A DNA stretch of 15,390 nt from an uncultured Polycyclovorans sp. (GTDB lineage: Bacteria > Pseudomonadota > Gammaproteobacteria > Nevskiales > Nevskiaceae): the NCBI GenBank assembly GCA_936928855.1, contig CAKZHZ010000114.1, positions 1 through 15,390 of the forward strand, written 5' to 3'. A model generated the notes under the pieces. It was not told the origin of the DNA. It did not search any database and worked only from the letters and a program-made list of their open reading frames with translations. The translations under genes were made by a program, and so were the position numbers. This document shows, piece after piece, positions 8,051 through 15,141 of the stretch. The stretch's first letter is position 1, and every line of letters begins with the position of its first letter.

Positions 8051-8278
8051 ATGCCCAAGACCGAAGCCGCCAGCCCCGACCCCGTCAGCCAGTTCGAGGA
8101 CGCCATGAAGGCGCTGGAAACCCTGGTCCAGCAACTCGAGCAGGGCGACCTGCCGCTGGAGAAGGCCCTGGAAGTATTCGAGCGTGGCATGGCCCTGTCA
8201 CAGCAGTGCAAGCATGCGCTGGAGACTGCCACCCAGCGGGTGGAAACCGTGATGGCACGGCAGAACGACGGCGAATGA
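8051..8278 (+). CDS. xseB: Exodeoxyribonuclease VII small subunit
   Basis: 75 residues, the normal size for XseB. It is the helical small subunit that assembles in several copies on XseA to form exonuclease VII, which degrades single-stranded DNA to oligonucleotides. The family signature is present: FEDAMKALETLVQQLEQGDL, then PLEKALEVFERGMAL, and a C-terminal helix with VETVMA. The start is 6 nt after the upstream stop, with only a weak GAGG upstream. Its TGA overlaps the ATG of ispA (ATGA), as in the common xseB-ispA-dxs arrangement of gammaproteobacteria. xseA is not in the window. Confidence 0.95.
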   Translation: MPKTEAASPDPVSQFEDAMKALETLVQQLEQGDLPLEKALEVFERGMALSQQCKHALETATQRVETVMARQNDGE

Positions 8279-9153
8279 GGCTTTCCCTCGACGCCGACCG
8301 CGCCCGGCTGGCGGCGCGGCTGGACGCGGTCTTACCCACCGCCGATACCCATCCGGTGCGCCTGCACCAGGCCATGCGCTATGCCTGCGAGGGCGGCAAG
8401 CGGCTGCGCGCGCTGCTGGTCTACGCCACCGCCCGCTGCCTGGGCCTGCCCCTGGAACGTGCCGACGCCAGCGCCTGTGCCGTGGAGCTGATCCACGCCT
8501 ACTCGCTGGTCCACGACGATCTGCCGGCCATGGATGACGACGACCTCCGTCGCGGCCGCCCCACCGTGCACCGGCAGTACGACGAGGCCACCGCCATCCT
8601 GGTCGGCGATGCCCTTGGCACCCTGGCGTTCGAGGTGCTGGCTGCGGATGACACCGTCGCCGCCGCCATCCGCGCCGAACTGGTGCTGCGCCTGACCCGC
8701 GCCTCCGGCTCGGTCGGGATGGTCGGCGGGCAGGCGCTGGACCTTGCTGCTGAGGGTGCAGCGCCCGGCAGCGTCGACCTGTCCGCCCTGCAGGACTTGC
8801 ACCAACGCAAGACCGGCGCACTGATCGCCGCCAGCGTGGCCCTACCGGTGACCATCGCCGCGCCGCCGGCCGTCGTGGCCGAGCCCCTCTACCGCTGCGG
8901 CGAAGCCCTGGGACTGGCCTACCAGATCCAGGATGACATCCTGGACGTCGAGGCCAGCAGCGAAACCCTCGGCAAGACCGCCGGCAAGGACCAGCGCAGC
9001 GGCAAGTCCACCTACGTCAGCCTGCTCGGCCTTGAGGGCGCGCGCAACGCCGCGCATGAGGTCTTCGCCCGCGCCCACACCGCATTGGCCGAAGTGCCGA
9101 ATGCCGCGCCGTTGACGGCCATGATCCAGCTGATGGCGGACCGGCAACATTGA
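8275..9153 (+). CDS. ispA: (2E,6E)-farnesyl diphosphate synthase
   Basis: 292 residues, the usual length. It condenses IPP with DMAPP and then GPP to give farnesyl diphosphate, the precursor of ubiquinone side chains and undecaprenyl carriers. The first Asp-rich motif is DDLPAMDDDDLRRGRPT (Asp81, 82 and 87). The second is QDDILD (Asp220, 221 and 224). Also seen are CEGGKRLRALLVY for IPP binding, QRKTGALI, and the KDQRSGKSTYVSLLG tail typical of IspA. The residues before the first Asp-rich motif (AYSLVH) fit a C15 product rather than longer chains. The start ATG overlaps the xseB stop, so translation is probably coupled. An in-frame upstream extension to 8020 is a shadow over xseB. dxs follows after 51 nt. 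Confidence 0.95.
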   Translation: MRLSLDADRARLAARLDAVLPTADTHPVRLHQAMRYACEGGKRLRALLVYATARCLGLPLERADASACAVELIHAYSLVHDDLPAMDDDDLRRGRPTVHRQYDEATAILVGDALGTLAFEVLAADDTVAAAIRAELVLRLTRASGSVGMVGGQALDLAAEGAAPGSVDLSALQDLHQRKTGALIAASVALPVTIAAPPAVVAEPLYRCGEALGLAYQIQDDILDVEASSETLGKTAGKDQRSGKSTYVSLLGLEGARNAAHEVFARAHTALAEVPNAAPLTAMIQLMADRQH

Positions 9154-9192
9154 ACCTGTCCGCTGTTCAGCCGAACGCCAGCCCGCATCCGT

Positions 9193-9198
9193 CATAAT
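9193..9198 (+). promoter_or_regulatory. Possible -10 element just before dxs
   Basis: CATAAT lies 6 nt before the dxs ATG, in the 51-bp ispA-dxs gap. No good -35 is seen at 16-18 nt. If used, transcription would begin about at the start codon and give a leaderless dxs mRNA. There is also no clear Shine-Dalgarno before this ATG. Confidence 0.25.
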
Positions 9199-9204
9199 GC
9201 CGAC

Positions 9205-11091
9205 ATGAGTGACATTCCCGGTTACGCCCTGCTCGGGCGCGTCAATACACCCGCCGACCTGCGCGCCCTGCAGGCAGCGGAACTGCCCGCGCTGGCCACC
9301 GAGCTGCGGCGCCATCTGATCGAAACCCTGGGCCGTATCGGCGGGCACTTTGCCGCCAACCTCGGCACGGTCGAGCTCACCATCGCCCTGCACCGCTGCT
9401 TCAACACCCCGGAAGACCGCCTGGTCTGGGATGTGGGGCACCAGGCCTATCCGCACAAGATGCTCACCGGCCGCCGTGCGCGCCTGGAAACCATCCGCCG
9501 CTTCGAAGGGTTGGCGCCGTTCTGTCATCGCGAGGAAAGCGAGTACGACACCTTCGGCGTCGGCCACTCCTCCACCAGCATTTCCGCCGCCGTCGGCATG
9601 GCCGCCGCCGCCCGCCTGAAAGGCGAGGACCGCCGGGCCGTGGCCATCATCGGCGATGGCGGCATGACCGCCGGCATGGCCTTCGAGGCGCTCAATCACG
9701 CCGGTCACCTCGGCCTGGATCTCATCGTCGTCTACAACGACAACGACATGTCCATCTCCGAGAACGTCGGGGGCCTGCGCAACCAGACCGCGCGCCTGGT
9801 GCAGAAACTGGGTCTGGTCAGCCCGCACCTCAAGCGTCTGCCGCAGGACGCCGAGGACAATGTGGCCCATCTCGATGATCCGGGCGCCCTGTTCCGCACC
9901 TTCGGCCTCCACTATCACGGCCCTGTCGACGGTCACGACCTTGGCGCACTGACCGCCGCGTTCGACCGCCTCAAGACCCAGCGCGGCCCCCAGCTGCTGC
10001 ACGTGCTCACCGTCAAGGGCAAGGGCTTCGACGCCGCCGAACTGGACCCCATCAAGTACCACGGCGTCACCCAGTTCGACCCCGTGACCGGCGAGTTCCC
10101 GCGCAAGAAGAGCGGGGGCGGCAGCCCCGCCTACACCCAGGTCTTCGGTGACTGGCTGTGCCAGCAGGCGGAGCGCGATCCCAGCGTGGTCGCCATCACC
10201 CCCGCCATGCGCGAGGGCTCGGGGCTGGTGGCCTATGCCGACCGTTTCCCTGACCGCTACTTCGATGTCGGCATCGCCGAACAGCATGCCGTCACGCTCG
10301 CCGCCGGTCTCGCCTGCGAGGGCCTGAAGCCCGTCTGTGCCATCTACTCCACCTTCCTGCAGCGCGGCTACGACCAGCTCATTCACGATGTGGCCCTGCA
10401 GAACCTTCCGGTGCTGTTCGCCATCGATCGCGGTGGCCTGGTGGGCGCTGATGGCGCCACCCATCACGGCGCCTTCGACCACGCCTACCTGCGCTGCATT
10501 CCCAACATGGTGGTCATGGCGCCCAGCAACGAGGTCGAGTGCCAGCGCATGCTGCAGACCGGCCTGCAGCACACCGGCCCCAGCGCCGTGCGCTATCCGC
10601 GCGGCACCGGCCCCGGCCTCCCGCTGGACGCCGACCCCCGCCCCCTGCCCATCGGCAAGGGCCATATCGTCCGTGAAGCGCTCGGCCGCCGCCGCCCCCG
10701 CGTCGCCCTGCTGGCCTTCGGCTGCATGGTCACCCCCGCGCTGGAGGCCGCTGAAATCCTCGATGCCGTAGTGGCCGACATGCGCTTCGTCAAACCCGTC
10801 GACACCGAGCTGGTACTGGATCTCGCCCAGGAGAACGACCTGCTGGTCACCCTGGAAGACAACGTCCGCGCTGGCGGCGCCGGCTCCGCCATCAGCGAAG
10901 TCCTGGCCGCCCACCATCAGCAGGTTCCCGTCCTCCACCTCGGCCTGCCCGACCAGTTCGTCGAGCACGGCACCCGTGAGGAACTGATGGCCCAATGGGG
11001 CCTCGATGCCGCCGGAGTGCTCCGCAGTGTGCAGAAACGATTGCGGGCAAAGGACCTGGACGAGAGCGTGTTGCGGCAGCGGGTGAGCTGA
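9205..11091 (+). CDS. dxs: 1-deoxy-D-xylulose-5-phosphate synthase
   Basis: 628 residues (E. coli has 620). It condenses pyruvate with glyceraldehyde 3-phosphate using thiamine diphosphate, the first step of the MEP isoprenoid pathway. Motifs in order: GGHFAANLGTVELTIALH (His48), WDVGHQAYPHKMLTGR (His79), the thiamine-diphosphate/Mg motif GDGGMTAGMAFEALNHAG (150-167) ending in NDNDMSIS (178-185), DVGIAEQHAVTLAAGLA with catalytic Glu359, AIDRGGLVGADGATHHGAFD, and a C-terminal transketolase domain with ALLAFG and KPVD. The start is ATG 9205. It follows ispA in the xseB-ispA-dxs order, so the precursor-forming and prenyl-elongating steps are co-located. The next feature downstream is a palindrome array between dxs and the convergent nuclease gene. 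Confidence 0.97.
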   Translation: MSDIPGYALLGRVNTPADLRALQAAELPALATELRRHLIETLGRIGGHFAANLGTVELTIALHRCFNTPEDRLVWDVGHQAYPHKMLTGRRARLETIRRFEGLAPFCHREESEYDTFGVGHSSTSISAAVGMAAAARLKGEDRRAVAIIGDGGMTAGMAFEALNHAGHLGLDLIVVYNDNDMSISENVGGLRNQTARLVQKLGLVSPHLKRLPQDAEDNVAHLDDPGALFRTFGLHYHGPVDGHDLGALTAAFDRLKTQRGPQLLHVLTVKGKGFDAAELDPIKYHGVTQFDPVTGEFPRKKSGGGSPAYTQVFGDWLCQQAERDPSVVAITPAMREGSGLVAYADRFPDRYFDVGIAEQHAVTLAAGLACEGLKPVCAIYSTFLQRGYDQLIHDVALQNLPVLFAIDRGGLVGADGATHHGAFDHAYLRCIPNMVVMAPSNEVECQRMLQTGLQHTGPSAVRYPRGTGPGLPLDADPRPLPIGKGHIVREALGRRRPRVALLAFGCMVTPALEAAEILDAVVADMRFVKPVDTELVLDLAQENDLLVTLEDNVRAGGAGSAISEVLAAHHQQVPVLHLGLPDQFVEHGTREELMAQWGLDAAGVLRSVQKRLRAKDLDESVLRQRVS

Positions 11092-11120
11092 CCGCCCGAG
11101 GGCGCCGCTCCCTCAACGCC

Positions 11121-11309
11121 CGTCATGCCCGACTCGATCGGGCATCCAGAACCGACCGTCGCAGCTGGCCCCCGGATCAAGCCCTGGGTGACGCCACCTA
11201 TCCCGCTCCCGTCATGCCCGACTTGATCGGGCATCCAGAACCGACCGTGGCAGCTGGATGCCGGGCCAGGCACGGGATGACGTCACCTCTTCGTCTGCCG
11301 TCATGCCCG
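11121..11309. repeat. Left palindrome array (P1/P2, 89-bp period)
   Basis: The array lies between the convergent ends of dxs and the nuclease gene. 29-bp palindromes sit at 11121-11149 (P1, reversed), 11165-11193 (P2, decayed), 11210-11238 (P1, reversed) and 11254-11282 (P2, two mismatches), with a P1 cut short at 11299-11309. Successive P1 starts are exactly 89 nt apart, as are P2 starts. Both full P1 copies have a perfect 8-bp stem, ATGCCCGA/TCGGGCAT, around a 5-nt loop (CTCGA or CTTGA). The spacers are 15 nt (AACCGACCGTCGCAG type) and 16 nt. The whole is the mirror image of the array after cysB. The rest of the 11092-11320 gap shows no gene. The hairpins may also stop transcription, but no T runs follow them. 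Confidence 0.9.
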
Positions 11310-11320
11310 CCGCTCCAACC

Positions 11321-12127
11321 CTAGCGTTCACATCCCTCCGGCTTGGGGGTCTTGCGGAAGTCGTTGGCATAGCGCAGCGGCGTGTTGTCGAGCCGCCGAC
11401 GGTCCGCTGCCGTCAGGGTGACTTCGGGGAGGGCACTGAGCGGCCCCAGTACAAGGCCGGTGGCAGCTTCGATTTCGGCAATCGGCCGGGCAAAGGTGCT
11501 CGGCGCCTCGTCGCCGCAGACGGTCTGCGGGACAACGAAGCCGATCACGTCCTGACGGTCGCCCCGCACCCGCACCCAGATCCGGAAATTGGCCATCGGA
11601 ATCCGCACGCCGCCCGGCAACCGGGTGTAGGCGTCGTAGACCGGGCCGGCCAGCACCCACAAGCGGTCCGCTCCTTTCAGCCAGAGGTCCAGTTCCGCCA
11701 TTTCCAGACGCTGCCAGACACCGCGGTTGAGACGTGGCGCCTGCGGCATCAGGTTGCTCATGTGCATGGCCGCGGTCTGTGCGTCGCGCCCCCAGAAACG
11801 TGACATGGCGGCATTGGGCGCCAGATGACCCCGATCGTAGCCACTGCCGCGAAAATCCTCGCTGGCCACCGGCCAGAGGGTCCGGGTATCGCGGGTATAA
11901 CCATCCGGTCGCGGGTCGACGCGGCCGCGATCTGCGTCGGCATCCAGGCGGTAGGACACCCACACGGCCCCGCGCTGCCACTGCGAGTAGCCGATGGTGA
12001 AACCGGGGTTCTCCAGCGTCTGGCTCAGCCAGCGGGTCGGCCCGGATGGCAGCTGTGGACACTGTTCGAAACACAGCGCCAGCACTGGCAGCGGCCACCA
12101 GAGCAGCAGACCCCACCAGGACTTCAC
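11321..12127 (-). CDS. Secreted DNA/RNA non-specific endonuclease (NUC1/Serratia nuclease family)
   Basis: 268 residues from a GTG start. A hydrophobic N-terminus (SWWGLLLWWPLPVLAL) looks like a signal peptide, so the enzyme probably acts in the periplasm or outside the cell. The beta-beta-alpha-metal active site is intact: DRGHLAPNAAM gives the catalytic His101, and SNLMPQAPRLNRGVWQRLE gives the metal ligand Asn134 with Glu142, matching His89, Asn119 and Glu127 of Serratia nuclease. LAGPVYD and PMANFRIWV are also family-like. The length is normal for the family. The GTG shares four bases (GTGA) with the cysG stop, so translation is probably coupled to cysG. LALC is a poor lipobox because Leu precedes Cys; lipoprotein processing is unlikely. 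Its gene end abuts the left palindrome array. Confidence 0.88.
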   Translation of the reverse strand: MKSWWGLLLWWPLPVLALCFEQCPQLPSGPTRWLSQTLENPGFTIGYSQWQRGAVWVSYRLDADADRGRVDPRPDGYTRDTRTLWPVASEDFRGSGYDRGHLAPNAAMSRFWGRDAQTAAMHMSNLMPQAPRLNRGVWQRLEMAELDLWLKGADRLWVLAGPVYDAYTRLPGGVRIPMANFRIWVRVRGDRQDVIGFVVPQTVCGDEAPSTFARPIAEIEAATGLVLGPLSALPEVTLTAADRRRLDNTPLRYANDFRKTPKPEGCER

Positions 12128-13506
12128 GCGCCTTCGCTCCGCCAGTTGAGCTGCGCCCGCAGCCGCACCACAGTGCCGACGATCAGCAGGCTCGCGCCAC
12201 TGATGTCAGCGGCCGCAACGGTCGCGGGCAGCGTGGACAGCGTACCTGTCAGCACCTGCTGACTCGGCTGTGTGCCCTCCACCACCAGCGCGCAGGGCCA
12301 GTCCGCCGGCAGGCCATGGGTGACGAACGCGGCGCACAGGGCGGGCAAGGTCGACAGCCCCATGTAGACCACCACGGTCTGGCCGGGCCGGGACAGCGTG
12401 TCCCAGGGCAGGCTCAGCTGACCATCAGCCTTGGCGTGGCCGGTGACAAAGATGCAGGTCTGCGCATGCTCGCGATGCGTCAGCGGAATGCCGGCATAGG
12501 CCGCGCAGCCACTGGCGGCGGTGATGCCCGGCACCACCTGAAACGGGATGCCCTCCGCGGCAAGCTGCTCGATCTCCTCGCCGCCGCGACCGAAGATGAA
12601 CGGGTCCCCGCCCTTGAGCCGCAGCACCCGCTTGCCCTCGTGGGCAAGCCGCACCAGCTCGGCGTTGATCTCCCCCTGCGGCACCGTGTGCTGGTGCCGG
12701 CGCTTGCCCACGAACACCCGCTCGGCATCGCGCCGCACCAGATCGAGAATGGCAGGCGCCACCAGTCGGTCGTAGAGCACCACATCGGCCTGTTGCATCA
12801 GGCGCAGGGCGCGGAAAGTCAGTAGATCGGGATCGCCCGGTCCGGCCCCCACCAGATACACCTCACCGGTGCTCACCGGCGAATCGCTTTCCAGCGCCCG
12901 CAATGCCTGCTCGGCCGCCGCAGTGTCGCCCCGGTGTACCGCCTCGGGGCCCGCGCTGTCGAGAAACCGCTCCCACAACGCCCGGCGCCGTGCCACCGGC
13001 AACGCCGCCTTCAGCCGTTGACGGGCCGCGCCCATGAAACCCGCCAGCGCACCCAGGGAATTCGGCAACTGCGTTTCCAGCTGCTCGCGCAACCGCCGCG
13101 CCAGCACGGGGGCCGCGCCGGCGGAGCTGATGGCCAGCAACAGCGGGCTACGATCGACGATGGCGGGCGTGATGAACCGGCTGTGCAGCGGATCATCCAC
13201 CACATTCACCCACACCCCGGCGGCTTCCGCCGCTGCGGCGACTGTGCGATTGACATCCGCATCATCGGTGGCCGCCACACATAGCCGCATACCGGCCAGC
13301 TGCGCGGCGTGAAAATCACGCCCCACGACGATGACGCCGGGCAGTTGGGCAAGCGCCGGGGCGACGGCATGGGCCACGACCCGCAACTCGGCACCCGCCT
13401 TGTGCAACAGACGCGCCTTGCGCAAGGCCACCTCGCCTCCGCCGACCAGCAGCACCGGCTGCCCCTGCAGCCGTGCAAACACCGGGAAATACGGCCAATC
13501 GGCCAT
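12124..13506 (-). CDS. cysG: Siroheme synthase CysG (trifunctional)
   Basis: 460 residues from the ATG at 13504-13506. The N-terminal half is the precorrin-2 dehydrogenase/sirohydrochlorin ferrochelatase: VLLVGGGEVALRKARLL (NAD site), NVVDDP with Asp104, and ISSAGAAPVLAR with Ser128. The C-terminal half is the SAM-dependent uroporphyrinogen-III methyltransferase: VYLVGAGPGDPDLLT, VLYDRLV, VLRLKGGDPFIFGRGGEE, VPGITAASGCAAYAGIPLTH and VVYMGL. It makes siroheme, the cofactor of assimilatory sulfite (and nitrite) reductase, in three steps from uroporphyrinogen III. The frame stays open to a TTG 18 nt upstream, but the ATG is chosen because family members start there and AAGGGG lies 6 nt before it. 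It is divergent from cysB and overlaps the nuclease start. Confidence 0.96.
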   Translation of the reverse strand: MADWPYFPVFARLQGQPVLLVGGGEVALRKARLLHKAGAELRVVAHAVAPALAQLPGVIVVGRDFHAAQLAGMRLCVAATDDADVNRTVAAAAEAAGVWVNVVDDPLHSRFITPAIVDRSPLLLAISSAGAAPVLARRLREQLETQLPNSLGALAGFMGAARQRLKAALPVARRRALWERFLDSAGPEAVHRGDTAAAEQALRALESDSPVSTGEVYLVGAGPGDPDLLTFRALRLMQQADVVLYDRLVAPAILDLVRRDAERVFVGKRRHQHTVPQGEINAELVRLAHEGKRVLRLKGGDPFIFGRGGEEIEQLAAEGIPFQVVPGITAASGCAAYAGIPLTHREHAQTCIFVTGHAKADGQLSLPWDTLSRPGQTVVVYMGLSTLPALCAAFVTHGLPADWPCALVVEGTQPSQQVLTGTLSTLPATVAAADISGASLLIVGTVVRLRAQLNWRSEGA

Positions 13507-13512
13507 GCACCA

Positions 13513-13518
13513 CCCCTT
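13513..13518 (-). promoter_or_regulatory. Shine-Dalgarno deciding the cysG start
   Basis: On the - strand this reads AAGGGG, 6 nt upstream of the ATG at 13504-13506. It falls inside the extension that a TTG start at 13522-13524 would create, which argues for the shorter protein. Confidence 0.6.
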
Positions 13519-13541
13519 CGACAAACCCCTGCAGGCCGCAA

Positions 13542-13590
13542 TGCTACTCCAGCCGGGACCGCTCTATACTCTGAGAACTTGCAGGAATAA
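13542..13590. promoter_or_regulatory. Overlapping divergent promoters for cysG and cysB
   Basis: For cysB (+): -10 TATACT at 13565-13570 (5/6 to consensus), a weak -35 (TGCTAC, 13542-13547) and a 17-nt spacer, placing the mRNA start near 13577 and leaving about 29 nt of leader with GGGGAG at 13594-13599. For cysG (-): -10 TATAGA (complement of 13563-13568), TTATTC (complement of 13585-13590) and a 16-nt spacer. Both share the same TATA core. Weak -35 boxes fit activator- or repressor-controlled promoters; I could not define a CysB site. Confidence 0.45.
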
Positions 13591-13605
13591 GACGGGGAGA
13601 CGCGT

Positions 13606-14592
13606 ATGAAGATCCGGCAGCTCCATTACATCCATGAAGTGGCCCGACGCGGCCTCAACATCACCGCCGCTGCCGAAGCCCTGTTCACTTCCCAGCCCGG
13701 CGTTTCCAAGCAGATCCGCCTGTTGGAGGACGAGCTGGGCGTCGACATCTTCGTTCGCAACGGCAAACACCTGTCGGAAGTCACCCCGGCAGGCGCGCGC
13801 ATTCTGGAATATGCCGCCAGAGTTCTCCATGAAACGGAGAACATCAAAAACGTCGCCCAGGAGTTCAAGGACACCGACCGCGGCGACCTCACCGTTGCCA
13901 CCACCCACACCCAGGCACGCTACGCGCTGCCCCCGGTGATCACCCGCTTCCGCCAACGCTACCCGAGGGTGGCCCTTCACCTGCATCAGGGCTCACCGCC
14001 GCAGATCGCCAAAATGGCCGCTGAAGGCGAAACCGACTTCGCCATCGCCACCGAAGCGCTGGAGCACTTCGAGCAACTGGTGATGCTGCCCTGCTACCGG
14101 TGGAACCGCTGCGTACTGGTGCGCCCTGACCACCGGCTGGCCCGCGAATCCAAGCTCACCCTGGCCCGACTGGCCGAACACCCGCTGATCACCTACACCT
14201 TCGGGTTCACCGGTCGCTCCAAGCTTGATCAGGCCTTCGCCGCCCACGGCCTGCGCCACGACGTGGTGCTCACCGCCGTGGACGCCGACGTCATCAAGAC
14301 CTACGTGCGCCTCGGACTGGGTGTGGGCATCGTCGCCGAAATGGCCTACGACCCCGACGCTGACAAAGACCTCGTGCGCCTGCCGGCCGACCACCTGTTC
14401 GAATCCAGCGTGACCCACATCGGCTTTCGCCGAGGACTGTTCCTGCGCAGTTACATGCTGGACTTCATCACCACATTTGCCCCCCACCTGTCACGCGAAA
14501 CGGTGGAGTCGGTTGCCAGCATCTCCGACGCCGAAACCCGCGCGGCAGCGGCCGCCAAACTGCTGCCGAGAGACTTGAAACGCGACGGCTGA
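13606..14592 (+). CDS. cysB: LysR-family regulator CysB of sulfur assimilation
   Basis: 328 residues (E. coli CysB has 324). It is a LysR-type activator of sulfate uptake and cysteine biosynthesis genes that responds to N-acetylserine and sulfide in characterised enterobacteria. The N-terminal winged helix-turn-helix spans residues about 18-45 (LNITAAAEALFTSQPGVSKQ, then LLEDELG). The effector-domain signatures are those of CysB/Cbl: ATTHTQARYALP (Thr100, Thr102 and Gln103 at E. coli numbering), HQGSPPQIA, DFAIATEAL, MLPCYRWNR, TYTFGFTGRSKLD, DADVIKTYVRLGLGVG and IGFRRGLFLRSYM. The C-terminal tail (after about residue 305) is diverged. Start-to-start arrangement with cysG, which makes the sulfite reductase cofactor, supports CysB over Cbl. 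Autoregulation is likely but not shown. The second palindrome array begins about 30 nt after its stop. Confidence 0.93.
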   Translation: MKIRQLHYIHEVARRGLNITAAAEALFTSQPGVSKQIRLLEDELGVDIFVRNGKHLSEVTPAGARILEYAARVLHETENIKNVAQEFKDTDRGDLTVATTHTQARYALPPVITRFRQRYPRVALHLHQGSPPQIAKMAAEGETDFAIATEALEHFEQLVMLPCYRWNRCVLVRPDHRLARESKLTLARLAEHPLITYTFGFTGRSKLDQAFAAHGLRHDVVLTAVDADVIKTYVRLGLGVGIVAEMAYDPDADKDLVRLPADHLFESSVTHIGFRRGLFLRSYMLDFITTFAPHLSRETVESVASISDAETRAAAAAKLLPRDLKRDG

Positions 14593-14622
14593 AGCACCCG
14601 GTGGCCGTCGTCCGGCGGCCCA

Positions 14623-14777
14623 TTGCGACGGTCGGTTCTGGATGCCCGACCAGGTCAGGCATGACGGGAGGTGAGTAGGTAACGTCATCCCGGACTTGAT
14701 CTGGGATCCAGCTACGACGGCCGGGTTCTGGATGCCCGATCAAGTCAGGCATGACGACAGAAGGACAGGAGACGTCA
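14623..14777. repeat. Right palindrome array, part 1 (between cysB and the GIY-YIG gene)
   Basis: A 15-nt spacer (TTGCGACGGTCGGTT, 14623-14637) is followed by P1 (14638-14666), P2 (14683-14711), P1 (14728-14756) and a P2 that breaks off after its first bases CGTCA (14773-14777). The period is 90 nt. All three spacers between palindromes are 16 nt. P1 copies have one C-A mismatch in an 8-bp stem; P2 has all eight pairs with one G-T wobble. The remaining stretch from the cysB stop to 14622 shows nothing clear. Confidence 0.9.
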
Positions 14778-15071
14778 CCCGCAGATCGCTTCCCACAAAT
14801 CACACCACTCCGGGTTTTGTTGTTCGATCAGAGCGATCTTCCAGGCCCGGGGCCAGCGCTTGAGGCGCTTCTCCCTGGTGACCGCGTTCAGCATATCGTC
14901 GTGTGCCTCAACGTAGACCAGGCGGTGCACGCTATAGCGGGTGGTGAACCCCGGGACAACCCGGTTTCGGTGCTCCCAGATGCGCTTTGGGAGATTGGAG
15001 GTACACCCAACATAGAGCGTGCCGTTGCGTTTGCTGGCAAGAATATAGACGGCTGGCGCACGGTCCCGCAT
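14775..15071 (-). CDS. Small GIY-YIG nuclease-family protein (COG2827/YhbQ-like)
   Basis: 98 residues from the ATG at 15069-15071, almost entirely one GIY-YIG domain, the usual size of this family. Signature: VYILASKRNGTLYVG gives the GIY and YIG strands (Tyr9, Tyr20), LPKRIWEHR the conserved Arg30, NAVTREKRLKRW the catalytic Glu67, and EQQNPEWCDLW the Asn86 region. All expected active-site residues are present, so it is probably an active Mg-dependent DNA endonuclease or nickase; its target is unknown. The frame stays open upstream to 15182, which would add 37 residues whose first part is translated repeat; the later ATG, just before the domain, is more likely. There is no strong Shine-Dalgarno. 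The stop TGA is made by the edge of a P2 palindrome. It is convergent with cysB and flanked on both sides by the palindrome array. Confidence 0.88.
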   Translation of the reverse strand: MRDRAPAVYILASKRNGTLYVGCTSNLPKRIWEHRNRVVPGFTTRYSVHRLVYVEAHDDMLNAVTREKRLKRWPRAWKIALIEQQNPEWCDLWEAICG

Positions 15072-15141
15072 GGCCTGAGGGTATCGAATATGCCCATTGA
15101 TGGCTTTTCCAAGCGCCTTGGCGGCCTGATCCACGGTGCAG

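Noticed and set aside
8842..10995. 717-codon - strand frame across dxs
   Set aside because: Low-complexity Gly/Ala/Val/Gln sequence antisense to a clear dxs; typical GC-rich shadow frame.
11121..11309. CRISPR array
   Set aside because: The regular 89-bp period comes from alternating palindromes, and the spacers are themselves conserved between units, so they are not unique spacers. No cas gene is present.
12060..12127. Lipobox (LALC) in the nuclease signal region
   Set aside because: The residue before Cys is Leu; lipoboxes need Gly, Ala or Ser there. An ordinary signal peptide is more likely.
13507..13524. TTG start giving a 466-residue CysG
   Set aside because: The added MSKGWC has no counterpart in the family, and the AAGGGG Shine-Dalgarno lies inside it, pointing to the ATG at 13506.
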